The notes beneath the pieces were generated by a model that worked only from the letters and a program-made list of their open reading frames with translations, searched no databases and was not told the origin of the DNA. The translations under genes and the position numbers were made by a program. Below are positions 8,498-16,626 of a stretch of DNA of 47,552 nucleotides, one piece after another (the stretch's first letter is position 1; every line of letters begins with the position of its first letter). Origin of the DNA: JAQUOA01 sp037443785 (GTDB lineage Bacteria; Bacteroidota; Ignavibacteria; UBA10030; UBA8401); the NCBI GenBank assembly GCA_037443785.1, contig JBBINR010000025.1:1-47552 (forward strand), in the 5' to 3' direction.

Positions 8498-10144
8498 TTA
8501 TTTGATCAGCACCAGTTTTTTTGCCGAAAGAAATTTCTCCGTCTGCAGCCGATAAAAATATATTCCTGAAGGGAGCGGCGCCGCATTGAGTTGGACAGAG
8601 TGTACCCCGGCAGAAATTTGCCCGTCGACCAATTCCATAATTTCTTTTCCAAGGAGATCGTAGACCGCTACCTTCACTTGTTGGGCAACAGGAAGCGAAA
8701 ATTGAATTGTTGTTACCGGATTAAACGGATTTGGATAATTCTGGAAAAGATTGAATCCCAGCGGTGTTTGCCGCCGGTCATCGTCAATAACCTCAAGCGA
8801 CATTCCGGCAAGCTGAATATCCATCCAGTCTATTCTTTTTTTGATCCAATTTTTGAGATACGTTATTTCGTTTGCATACGTCCCGCCGATATACGCATTC
8901 GGCCACACATATTGCGTCAGGATAGGCCACTTCACAAAATTCCGCTGCTTGGCTTCATTGATGTGCGATGCGATTGAGTCGATAAAAGTATTAATGGTGC
9001 CGAGAAGGAATTGTCGGGCGCGGATCTCTTTCCATCGCTCTGAAACTTTTTTCATGAAGAGACTGTCGTCGTACAGCTTTTTCCACCAAAACGGTGGCAA
9101 AAACTGATCCACCGTCCGAAAACTGTCGTTTGCGGCGAGATAGGCAAGCTGCCATCCTTCAATGTATGATGCCTGGTAATAATTGCAGTTTCCAAATCCG
9201 GCATTAAAATCCCACACCGGCCCAAAAAATATTTTCCCGTTTTTTGAATCTTTGTCTTTATACATGAAGGAACTCAGCCGGTACGCATCAACATTGCGCG
9301 TTACCTCGTTGATCAGAAAAAAATCGACAGCGGAAGGAACATCCACATACTTTGTATATCCATCGGCGGTATCGGCATAATTTTTTCCCGCCATGACGGT
9401 TTCGAAGGCGTAAATAAAAGAGCCGATATATTCCTTCTGCTCAAGCGTGATATCTTCCGGCTTCGGATAATGGTACTGAAACAAAATTTTTTGCTCGTTC
9501 AACCCGGACGTTGCATAGTTCGAGTACCACCCTCCGTTTCCGCTTCCTTCCAGCTTATCAATTTTAATGATATACCCGCCGGAGAGTGCATCGCCTGTTG
9601 TTCCGCTTGAATCAAGTTTTGAAATGTTGACCCTGTTTTTATCCCGTTTTATCTTTTCGAAAAGGATATAGACGCCTCGATACTCATCGTTAATAACGAG
9701 TTCACAATACCGTGAACGGCTTGCATACCGGCCAAGGCTGTTGGAAAGATAATATGTCAACGCATCGCGCATAAGCGATTTATCATTATACGCCGCAAAG
9801 AGTATCCAATCGCTTTCAGCAGGATGGCCGAGGAGCGATACTTTACTATCGCCGCCAAGAGAATCGCGCGTTTCAAAACCGTATTGTTTTTTGGGAAACC
9901 ATTGCGACGTTGAACCGCGGATTTCAATCCCTATTTTCCCGTTGTAGTGATTCCATGGATCGGTGAGATTGTTGCGGATTCCTTCGCCGTTATAGATAAT
10001 TCCCATATCGGCGGTAATTTTCGGTTCATCAACGATCACTTGTCCGTTTGTCTTAAGAACAACGATCGGAAGATTCGAAGAAGTAAACGTTTGTGCACCA
10101 ACGAGTGCATGGATAACGGCAATAAAAAGAAGAAGCTTTTTCAT
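8498..10144 (-). CDS. Secreted CotH-family protein kinase-like enzyme with T9SS tail
   Basis: CotH-type atypical kinase; the Bacillus founder phosphorylates spore-coat proteins. The signal peptide is about 1-18. Family signatures visible: IEIRGSTSQWFPKKQYGFE (72-90), SGGYIIKIDKLEG (188-200), RNVDAYRLS (283-291) and FGPVWDFNAGFGN (307-319), where Asp286 and Asp312 fit the catalytic/metal positions. A T9SS type A tail begins at NYPNPFNPVT. Extracellular CotH domains also occur in cellulosome-like and plant-polymer-degrading systems. Here it sits inside a glucanase operon 17 bases from its neighbour. Possible targets are co-secreted glucanases; that is inference. Confidence 0.85.
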   Translation of the reverse strand: MKKLLLFIAVIHALVGAQTFTSSNLPIVVLKTNGQVIVDEPKITADMGIIYNGEGIRNNLTDPWNHYNGKIGIEIRGSTSQWFPKKQYGFETRDSLGGDSKVSLLGHPAESDWILFAAYNDKSLMRDALTYYLSNSLGRYASRSRYCELVINDEYRGVYILFEKIKRDKNRVNISKLDSSGTTGDALSGGYIIKIDKLEGSGNGGWYSNYATSGLNEQKILFQYHYPKPEDITLEQKEYIGSFIYAFETVMAGKNYADTADGYTKYVDVPSAVDFFLINEVTRNVDAYRLSSFMYKDKDSKNGKIFFGPVWDFNAGFGNCNYYQASYIEGWQLAYLAANDSFRTVDQFLPPFWWKKLYDDSLFMKKVSERWKEIRARQFLLGTINTFIDSIASHINEAKQRNFVKWPILTQYVWPNAYIGGTYANEITYLKNWIKKRIDWMDIQLAGMSLEVIDDDRRQTPLGFNLFQNYPNPFNPVTTIQFSLPVAQQVKVAVYDLLGKEIMELVDGQISAGVHSVQLNAAPLPSGIYFYRLQTEKFLSAKKLVLIK

Positions 10145-10212
10145 ACGTCATAACGTTCATACGACATTACAAAACCGGCATCCGTTTTTTTCGCTGCAAC
10201 AGATTTCCTCTT

Positions 10213-11772
10213 TCATTCTACTACAAATTTTTGCCTCCCCGTTTGAACGTGCAGCACTTTCGGTCCGCGTTCATTCACGGAAACAATCAGTTCGAACGGG
10301 GCATTGGCTATGACATGAATTTCAGCCGAAGAAACGACGCTTGCCCTTTTCTGGCAGATGACCGTTGCGGTAACATTGCCGAATCGCAATTGTTCGATTC
10401 CGTGCCGGTCAATGCGGTTGATATTCCATGTGAGCTTTTTATTGGCGCCGTCGGGATGCACACCGATGACATTTTCCAGTAACAGTTCAATCGGTCCGCA
10501 GCCGGTCCAGCCGACAAAATCTTTTTGCGAAGGATTTCCCCGCATCATCAGATCGGGAGAATAATTTTCCCACAACGTTCCGGTTTTTTTATACACAGCA
10601 TATAAACCGTCGAGATATTTTTCCGATGCCGCCGTCGCAAATTCGTTGAATGAATAATTTGTCCCGCCCCCCTCTTCTTTCCCATATTTTTCGATCCCTT
10701 TAATAATCATCACATTCGTGGATGCCCACACTCCGCCAAGCCAATATTGTCCGTCGGGCTTATACTCTTTCTCATTGGCAGCAAGCGACGGAAACGGAAT
10801 CGGCCGCCAAAATTCATTCGGATTCTTTAAATGGGCAAGCAGCCGTTGTGCTTTCGCTTGGTCGGCAACTCCCGCGAGCATTGTCCAAAATCCGCCGACT
10901 GTTTTTATTTTTTGCTGGACGCCGTTGTCATCGACAGTATAATAGAAACCGTCTTCTTCATTCCACATGAATTGGTTGATGCGCTGCGCTGCATCGTTTG
11001 CTTTTTGCTCATATGCGGCTGCATCATCATTGTGCCCGACTTCAGTGCACATGAATGAAATATTTCTATACAAGAGCACCATCTGCGATGACATATCGAC
11101 CCAGCCGGAACCCTGCAGCGGAATATTGTCCATCCCCGAACCCAATCCGGTATTCCAGAATAATTGGTGTTTGGTGTTTTCTTTCCTGCGGTATTTTTCC
11201 AGCCACTCCGCATATTTTTTTATCGCGGAAAGGACGGACTCGAATCTCGATTTATCTCCGGTAACTTTGTACGATTCAACCTCTGCCCAGGCAAAGAGCG
11301 GCGGATTGATTGTGTGTTCCCGTCCTACAAAAACATAATCTTTTCCGTCCGCCTCCTGAATTTCTCGGCAGATATATCCATTCTCGTACTGCCGGCAATA
11401 AAAATTATCAAGCGATTGAATTGCAGGGAAAATGTCGTGGGCATACCGCGCAAACATCAGCATGAAAATCGTATCCCACTGGAAGACGCTCGGTGAAAAT
11501 GCTTCATCAATATAATTCGACACGAACGGCGAACCTTGCGGCGGTTTTTTGAAATGATCGAAGGCGAGCGACCATGCTTTCCAGTATAACTCTATGTACT
11601 CGGGATTATTTTCAATGATGGGAGAAGGAAGTGCAGCACGGTTTTCTTTGAAGATCGGAAGGGATGCTTCGGTATACGATTTTTTAGAAAAATATATTCC
11701 GCGCTTGCCGCTGTCGTCGTATTGAGAAAACGCCGTTGACCATACTAATAAGAGTGCAGCCACTATCTTCAT
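10213..11772 (-). CDS. GH63/GH37-like (MGH1-like) alpha-glycosidase
   Basis: An (alpha/alpha)6-barrel glycosidase of the trehalase / mannosyl-oligosaccharide glucosidase / mannosylglycerate-hydrolase-like superfamily. The signal peptide is about 1-17. Signatures: VFQWDTIFM with Asp100, NTGLGSGMDNIP (207-218), QYWLGGVWASTNVMIIKG (342-359) and GTLWENYSPD with Glu402 as probable base. A beta-sandwich tail follows. No T9SS tail or lipobox, so probably periplasmic. A GGAGG Shine-Dalgarno stands 4-5 bases before the ATG, the strongest ribosome site in the array. Members of this clan usually act on alpha linkages, which is unexpected beside beta-glucanases; the substrate is unknown. Confidence 0.82.
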   Translation of the reverse strand: MKIVAALLLVWSTAFSQYDDSGKRGIYFSKKSYTEASLPIFKENRAALPSPIIENNPEYIELYWKAWSLAFDHFKKPPQGSPFVSNYIDEAFSPSVFQWDTIFMLMFARYAHDIFPAIQSLDNFYCRQYENGYICREIQEADGKDYVFVGREHTINPPLFAWAEVESYKVTGDKSRFESVLSAIKKYAEWLEKYRRKENTKHQLFWNTGLGSGMDNIPLQGSGWVDMSSQMVLLYRNISFMCTEVGHNDDAAAYEQKANDAAQRINQFMWNEEDGFYYTVDDNGVQQKIKTVGGFWTMLAGVADQAKAQRLLAHLKNPNEFWRPIPFPSLAANEKEYKPDGQYWLGGVWASTNVMIIKGIEKYGKEEGGGTNYSFNEFATAASEKYLDGLYAVYKKTGTLWENYSPDLMMRGNPSQKDFVGWTGCGPIELLLENVIGVHPDGANKKLTWNINRIDRHGIEQLRFGNVTATVICQKRASVVSSAEIHVIANAPFELIVSVNERGPKVLHVQTGRQKFVVE

Positions 11773-11805
11773 TCAACCTCCATGCAGCGTTGTATTTTTG
11801 AAATA

Positions 11806-13011
11806 CTACTTGATCGTCAATCCTAAGGCGCGAATATATCCGTCATTGCGCGTGCAATTTTTGAATTTGCAGTTTTCCAAATAATCGGCAAACGCTTTTT
11901 GAATTACCTGTGCCGACGGTTTTGCTTTCCGGATTTCGTCGAACGATCCTCTCGGCGCATCGGCAAATGTTCTGATCGAATCCCAATCCGCGGTCATTTT
12001 TACTGAGAGCATCGCGCTCGGTGCATCCATTTTTTTAAACGGCCAGAAGCACCAGCTGAAATTATTTTTCTCATTCAGCCGCCGCCATGCGTCTATCCAT
12101 TGATCGGTATTTTCGCCGGATTCTCCCATCCAAACCGGCACATGATATTGCTTCATGAAGTCCGCATATTCTTGGAGATGTTTCTGCGTGGTGTCACACC
12201 AGTATTTATGGTAGGTATACACCGTTTTTTTGTCGAACGGAGGGCCAAATATTTTGAAATTGCCGTTCCATTGAGCGCCGCCGAGAAAAATAATGTGGTT
12301 GGTATCAACGGTGCGCACTGCCGCTGTTATTCGTTTGTAAAGCGGCTCAAGGGTATCGTTAAATTTCGCCGCATCAAAATACGTGGCGATCGGTTCATTG
12401 AGAAAATCATACCCGATGACAATCGGTTCGTTCGCATACCGTTTGGCAATTTCTTTCCACAGATCGACCGTAAGCTGCTGCGCTTCGGCGCTCTCAAACA
12501 AATACGGATACCCGTAGCTGTCGTCAATATTATCGCCGGTTTGTCCGCCGGGCGCACAGTGCATATCGAGAACAACGTAGACATTTTCATCTTTGCACCA
12601 TGCAATCACACGGTCAAGCATTTCAAATCCGGGACCGGCAAAGCGCGTGTCGTGATCTTCCGAAACAAACAATCGGTAATTGAACGGCACACGAATCGAA
12701 TTCAAGCCTGATTTTTTGATAAAGGCAATATCGTCTTTGGTTATATAGGTGTCGCGGTATTGCTTCCAGAATTTTTTTGCTTCTTCCGGACCGAGAAGCT
12801 GAACGAATGTTTCGTTGATCAACCGCGGCGAGTTTGCACGCTTAAACTTGAACATGTATCCTTCCGGCACCAGCCAATTGCCGAGATTGATTCCGCGAAG
12901 AAGCATCGGTTTTCCGTCAGGCGTGACGATATTCTCTCCGTGTGTGCTCACGAATTTTGGCTGCTGGGCAAAAAGCAATGTCGAAATCAAGAGAACAAAA
13001 TATTTTTTCAT
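11806..13011 (-). CDS. Single-domain GH5 beta-glucanase
   Basis: Third GH5 enzyme of the locus, 401 residues, catalytic domain only. A signal peptide of about 15 residues precedes LRGINLGNWLVPEGYM. The acid/base is Glu206 in YDFLNEP and the nucleophile Glu297 in WMGESGEN. It lacks the CBM6 and T9SS tail of its two relatives, suggesting a periplasmic enzyme acting on shorter imported glucan oligomers. It is 13 bases downstream of the GH16 lipoprotein gene, so the two are probably cotranscribed. Exo-beta-1,3-glucanase or endoglucanase activity are both possible. Confidence 0.92.
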   Translation of the reverse strand: MKKYFVLLISTLLFAQQPKFVSTHGENIVTPDGKPMLLRGINLGNWLVPEGYMFKFKRANSPRLINETFVQLLGPEEAKKFWKQYRDTYITKDDIAFIKKSGLNSIRVPFNYRLFVSEDHDTRFAGPGFEMLDRVIAWCKDENVYVVLDMHCAPGGQTGDNIDDSYGYPYLFESAEAQQLTVDLWKEIAKRYANEPIVIGYDFLNEPIATYFDAAKFNDTLEPLYKRITAAVRTVDTNHIIFLGGAQWNGNFKIFGPPFDKKTVYTYHKYWCDTTQKHLQEYADFMKQYHVPVWMGESGENTDQWIDAWRRLNEKNNFSWCFWPFKKMDAPSAMLSVKMTADWDSIRTFADAPRGSFDEIRKAKPSAQVIQKAFADYLENCKFKNCTRNDGYIRALGLTIK

Positions 13012-13024
13012 AATGATTTCCGGA

Positions 13025-13858
13025 TTAATTCGCTTTTTTGTACACCCTCACATAGTCAACGTCCATCCGCTGGGGAAGAATGGATTCATCGATTCCTTTT
13101 GCTCCGCCCCAATCGCCCCCGAAAGCAATATTTAGTATGAGATGAAATCGTTTATCAAACGGCCAGCCCTGCCATCCTGTGCTGTCGTTGGAAGAAGAAA
13201 AATATTTTGCTCCATCGATAAAGAAATCGATCTTCTCGGGAAACCATTCTATGGCGTAGGTATGAAATTCATTCGAAACATTTGGAATTGTCACGGTTGC
13301 CGTTTTTTGCGTCCCGATTTTGAAATAATATTTCTGGCAATGTGTCGAGCCATGAATGACGTTGGGATCATACCCGACATGTTCCATAATATCAATCTCT
13401 CCGCTGGCAGGCCAACCGCCGTATATCCAATCAGTCGGCAGCATCCAAATTGCAGGCCACGTACCGACTCCGTACGGCAGCTTTGCGCGAATTTCAAAAT
13501 GACCGTACAGCCAATCGCCGCGGTACTTTGTGACCATGCGGGCGGAGGTATAATGTCTCCCGCCGTATTCTTCCTTCTGCGTTCGGATGACGAGGCGTCC
13601 GTTTTCAATAAAAGAATTTTCTTTTCGATCGGTGTAGTATTGCAGCTCATTATTCCCCCAACCACTTCCGCCAATATCATATCCCCATTTTTTTGGATCA
13701 ATCGTTGCTCCGTCGAATTCATCGTTCCATACAAGCGTCCAGCCTTCGATGGGAAATTTTGATTGTGCTATCGATTGAGAGGTTGTATCATTTTCGTCGC
13801 ATCCGAGTCCGGTAAAAAATGGGATCAAGAATAAATACAGAAGAATCATTTTTTTCAT
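13025..13858 (-). CDS. GH16 endo-beta-1,3-glucanase (laminarinase-type) lipoprotein
   Basis: A beta-jelly-roll glucanase of the bacterial laminarinase type. GEIDIMEHVG carries nucleophile Glu154, Asp156 and acid/base Glu159; the extra Met in the ExDxxE spacing fits laminarinases, unlike the lichenase-type ExDxE gene at 20545-22347. WNDEFDG and WGNNELQYYT are family landmarks. Cys20 after a hydrophobic stretch (LIPFFTGLGC) suggests a lipoprotein, although Gly at -3 is not ideal. The start was set at 13858 because the longer open frame would overlap the upstream gene by over 300 bases and hide the signal peptide; this start lies four bases after that gene's stop. Confidence 0.93.
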   Translation of the reverse strand: MKKMILLYLFLIPFFTGLGCDENDTTSQSIAQSKFPIEGWTLVWNDEFDGATIDPKKWGYDIGGSGWGNNELQYYTDRKENSFIENGRLVIRTQKEEYGGRHYTSARMVTKYRGDWLYGHFEIRAKLPYGVGTWPAIWMLPTDWIYGGWPASGEIDIMEHVGYDPNVIHGSTHCQKYYFKIGTQKTATVTIPNVSNEFHTYAIEWFPEKIDFFIDGAKYFSSSNDSTGWQGWPFDKRFHLILNIAFGGDWGGAKGIDESILPQRMDVDYVRVYKKAN

Positions 13859-13862
13859 AGTG

Positions 13863-15224
13863 TTATTTCCATAATTGTTGAAACATAGTATAGGCTTTTC
13901 GCGCTTTCCATTCATCCAAACCGTCATTATCGGTATCCGGCGTAATGGCAATAATTCCCCACCATTCTTCGTTGGAATATCCGTCCGGATGCGCACCGGT
14001 TGAATATCCGCCGTAGTCGTGGGTATTGAAATTTCCTGCTTTCCACCATTCGTCGGTAAATTCAAATACCGTTGCGCCGACACAAACATCGCTCGCGCCT
14101 CGCAGTTGAATCCAATTGGTGCTGTCAAAATACGACTGCACATTTTCGTACTCGGTTTTTGTGGTATTATCAAGCGCATCGATGCCGAATTCCGTGATCA
14201 CGATCGGTTTTGCAGATTTTGTGCGGTATGACGTAAAGAACGATGTAAAATTTATTTCATAGGCATTGCTTGCCCACAGATCAACATAACTCAGGGACGC
14301 ATCATTGGCGTTCATGGATGTACTGCCGATATTATACAGACTGCCGTTATTGACGCAGACGGGATGATATTTTTCTCCCTCCACTTTATACGCCGCAACA
14401 GCCATTTCTTGCACGAGTGAATACCAATAGGCACTGTTCCCATTTTGATAATTTTGTTCATTGCCGATATTCCACATCAGCACGCCCGGATAATCTTTCA
14501 AATCAAGCACCATTGTTGCAAAACCATCAATCAATGTTTCACGAACATTGGCAAGAGAAAGATCGAGATCAGTATTTACCCAGTAGCTGACGATAACGCG
14601 GATATTATTTGCGGCCGCCTGCTGCAGAAAATATTTATTGACTCCGGAATATGTACGCACGGTGTTGGCGTTGAGATTTTTCAGCCACACCACGCTGCGA
14701 TCATAAACAGCATTGGTCAGGGGCTTTCCTCCGATGGGAGTCGGCGCGAAAGCGGCTCCTTTCACGACAAATTCTTGATACACTCCGTCATGGTCAAAAT
14801 CTGTTTCCAATTTTTTGCCGTTCATCCGAACGCTGCCGGAGCTGAGCGGTTTCGTGCCGGGAACGTTATACGTCTTCCGCGTCATCACCACATTTACTGT
14901 TGAGACACCATTGATAGAATTGGGAACATTGGCTTCGTAATTTTCAAAACCGATCTTCTCCGCTTTCAATCGGTGTTTTCCTGCCGGGAAATTTGTGAGG
15001 TAGAATAATCCTTGATTGTCCGTCAAGGCAGAAGAAAAATCCGGTGTCGTCGGTAAAGAGACTTTGACATTTGCGATTGGCACGCCGGAAATATCTTTTA
15101 CCTGGCCGGAAATAACCGTAGGGCTGACATATGAATCATCGTTTGTTGTAGTACACCCGACAATACAATGAAGAAGCAAAATGAAAAATATGTGAGATGT
15201 CCGAAACAGCATAGAGGTAAGCAT
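13863..15224 (-). CDS. Lipoprotein with CarboxypepD_reg domain and clan GH-A barrel
   Basis: A lipobox IVGC with Cys24 predicts a lipoprotein. Residues about 35-115 form a carboxypeptidase-regulatory-like beta domain (GQVKDISGVPIANVKVSL, then AGKHRLKAEKIGFENYEA). The rest is a TIM barrel of the GH2/GH5/GH72-like clan A type: WNIGNEQN with acid/base Glu256 and ITEFGID with nucleophile Glu345. The family cannot be fixed by eye; GH2-type catalytic domains and beta-1,3-glucanosyltransferase-like proteins are the nearest matches. It may cleave or transfer beta-1,3-glucan chains at the membrane. It precedes the GH16 lipoprotein by four bases, a likely functional pair. The ATG at 15212 is an alternative start. 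Confidence 0.8.
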   Translation of the reverse strand: MLTSMLFRTSHIFFILLLHCIVGCTTTNDDSYVSPTVISGQVKDISGVPIANVKVSLPTTPDFSSALTDNQGLFYLTNFPAGKHRLKAEKIGFENYEANVPNSINGVSTVNVVMTRKTYNVPGTKPLSSGSVRMNGKKLETDFDHDGVYQEFVVKGAAFAPTPIGGKPLTNAVYDRSVVWLKNLNANTVRTYSGVNKYFLQQAAANNIRVIVSYWVNTDLDLSLANVRETLIDGFATMVLDLKDYPGVLMWNIGNEQNYQNGNSAYWYSLVQEMAVAAYKVEGEKYHPVCVNNGSLYNIGSTSMNANDASLSYVDLWASNAYEINFTSFFTSYRTKSAKPIVITEFGIDALDNTTKTEYENVQSYFDSTNWIQLRGASDVCVGATVFEFTDEWWKAGNFNTHDYGGYSTGAHPDGYSNEEWWGIIAITPDTDNDGLDEWKARKAYTMFQQLWK

Positions 15225-15245
15225 AAAATCGGAACGTGAAAAGTA

Positions 15246-15273
15246 TGAGGGGCGGTTTTTTTACCGTCCCTCA
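15246..15273 (-). terminator. Hairpin after the MFS permease gene (attenuator or weak terminator)
   Basis: Arms TGAGGGGCGGT (15246-15256) and ACCGTCCCTCA (15263-15273) pair with one G-T wobble around a six-base T loop. On the minus strand no good T-tract follows, so partial termination or mRNA 3'-end protection is more likely than a full stop. Confidence 0.5.
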
Positions 15274-15286
15274 CGAAATCAGCGGC

Positions 15287-16531
15287 TCAGGCGTGGCGTG
15301 AACCGACAAAACCGTAATACACAATATAAAGATAACAAATAGCAGGAAGAATAAATGCATGTTGAATGCCGTACGAATCTGCTAATGCACCTTGTGCTAA
15401 AGGAATGATCGCTCCGCCGACAATCGCCATAATTAAGACACTCGAGCCCTGGCTTGTCAGTTTTCCCAGTCCGTCGATTCCAAGGGTGAAAATAGTCGGG
15501 AACATAATTGAATTAAATAGACCTACCGAGAGAATTGTCCACATCGCCACATGCCCGGTTGTGAAAACTGTCGTAAGGACAAGTGTGCATGTCACCAGCG
15601 CAAATGTACCTAACAATTTACCCGGATTAATTTTCTGCAGCAATCCCGAACCAATAAACCGTCCCACCATGGCTCCGCCCCAGTAGTATGAAACAAATCC
15701 TGCCGCGGCTGCCTCTTTTAATCCCGCAATATCAGGCTGTCCCATAAAGTTGACGAGAAAACTTCCAATGGAAACTTCGGCACCGACATACACAAAGATT
15801 CCGACCGCTCCCAACACAAGGTGACGATGTTTTAACGCATCAGTTAATTTCCCTGCTTTGGCATGATGATCTTCCACTGTTGCAATAACCGGAAGCTTGA
15901 ATTTTGCCATAGCAAACGACAACAAAAGCAATGCGACACCTAAACCGACATAGGGCATCTGCACAGAAGCAGCTTCTTGCTGCGGAGTTAATATTTGTGT
16001 CCCGTTGAGAATTAATAATCCGCCAAAAAACGGAGCAACCGTTGTACCAAGCGAGTTAAATGCCTGTGTTAAATTTAATCTGCTCGACGCAGTGTCCGAT
16101 CGGCCAAGCACGGCAACGTACGGATTCGCCGCAACTTGAAGCAAGGTAATTCCCGACGCAAGCACAAATAATGCCATCAAGAACAACGGGTACGACGGAA
16201 AACTTGCGGCAGGATAAAAAAGAAATGTTCCCACGCCGGCTGTGACAAGGCCGACGACAATTCCTTTTTGATATCCAAACATATTAATAATCTTTCCGGA
16301 AGGAATTGACATCACAAAATATGCCGTGAAGAACGTGAACTGAATCAGCATCACCTGTGTGTAATTAAGATCAAAGACACCTTTTAAATGCGGGACAAGA
16401 ATATCATTCAAACAGGTAAGGAATCCCCACATAAAAAAGAGCATTGTTACAACGGCGAGCGGAACTCTGTAATCTCCTCCTTGAGAAGGATCGATGTGTG
16501 TTTCGGTTGGGGTTGAAATTGGTGACGCCAT
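15287..16531 (-). CDS. Sugar MFS permease, FucP/GluP-type
   Basis: A 12-helix major facilitator of 414 residues, the length of fucose/glucose/galactose:H+ symporters. Landmarks: VTMLFFMWGFLTCLNDIL in helix 1, FFTAYFVMSIPSGKI, AANPYVAVLG, and ESANAPCAKG-type antisense is absent from coding. It imports a monosaccharide, most plausibly glucose from the beta-glucosidases of this locus, across the inner membrane. The ATG has an AAAGGA Shine-Dalgarno at short spacing. It sits between a GH5 gene (95-base gap) and the GH-A lipoprotein (62-base gap holding a hairpin). The exact sugar cannot be told from sequence. Confidence 0.93.
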   Translation of the reverse strand: MASPISTPTETHIDPSQGGDYRVPLAVVTMLFFMWGFLTCLNDILVPHLKGVFDLNYTQVMLIQFTFFTAYFVMSIPSGKIINMFGYQKGIVVGLVTAGVGTFLFYPAASFPSYPLFLMALFVLASGITLLQVAANPYVAVLGRSDTASSRLNLTQAFNSLGTTVAPFFGGLLILNGTQILTPQQEAASVQMPYVGLGVALLLLSFAMAKFKLPVIATVEDHHAKAGKLTDALKHRHLVLGAVGIFVYVGAEVSIGSFLVNFMGQPDIAGLKEAAAAGFVSYYWGGAMVGRFIGSGLLQKINPGKLLGTFALVTCTLVLTTVFTTGHVAMWTILSVGLFNSIMFPTIFTLGIDGLGKLTSQGSSVLIMAIVGGAIIPLAQGALADSYGIQHAFILPAICYLYIVYYGFVGSRHA

Positions 16532-16626
16532 AAAATCCTTTGATTAAATAAAATGATTGGTTGAGAATGATGATGCACTAAAAAATGAATTCGTGATGAC
16601 GATAATTTTCTCTCTGCGATGTGCCG

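Noticed and set aside
12100..12711. 203-residue plus-strand ORF
   Set aside because: Antisense to the GH5 gene at 11806-13011 with both catalytic motifs intact on the other strand.
13859..14179. N-terminal extension of the GH16 lipoprotein frame
   Set aside because: It would overlap the upstream gene by over 300 bases and bury the signal peptide; the ATG at 13858 fits the operon spacing.
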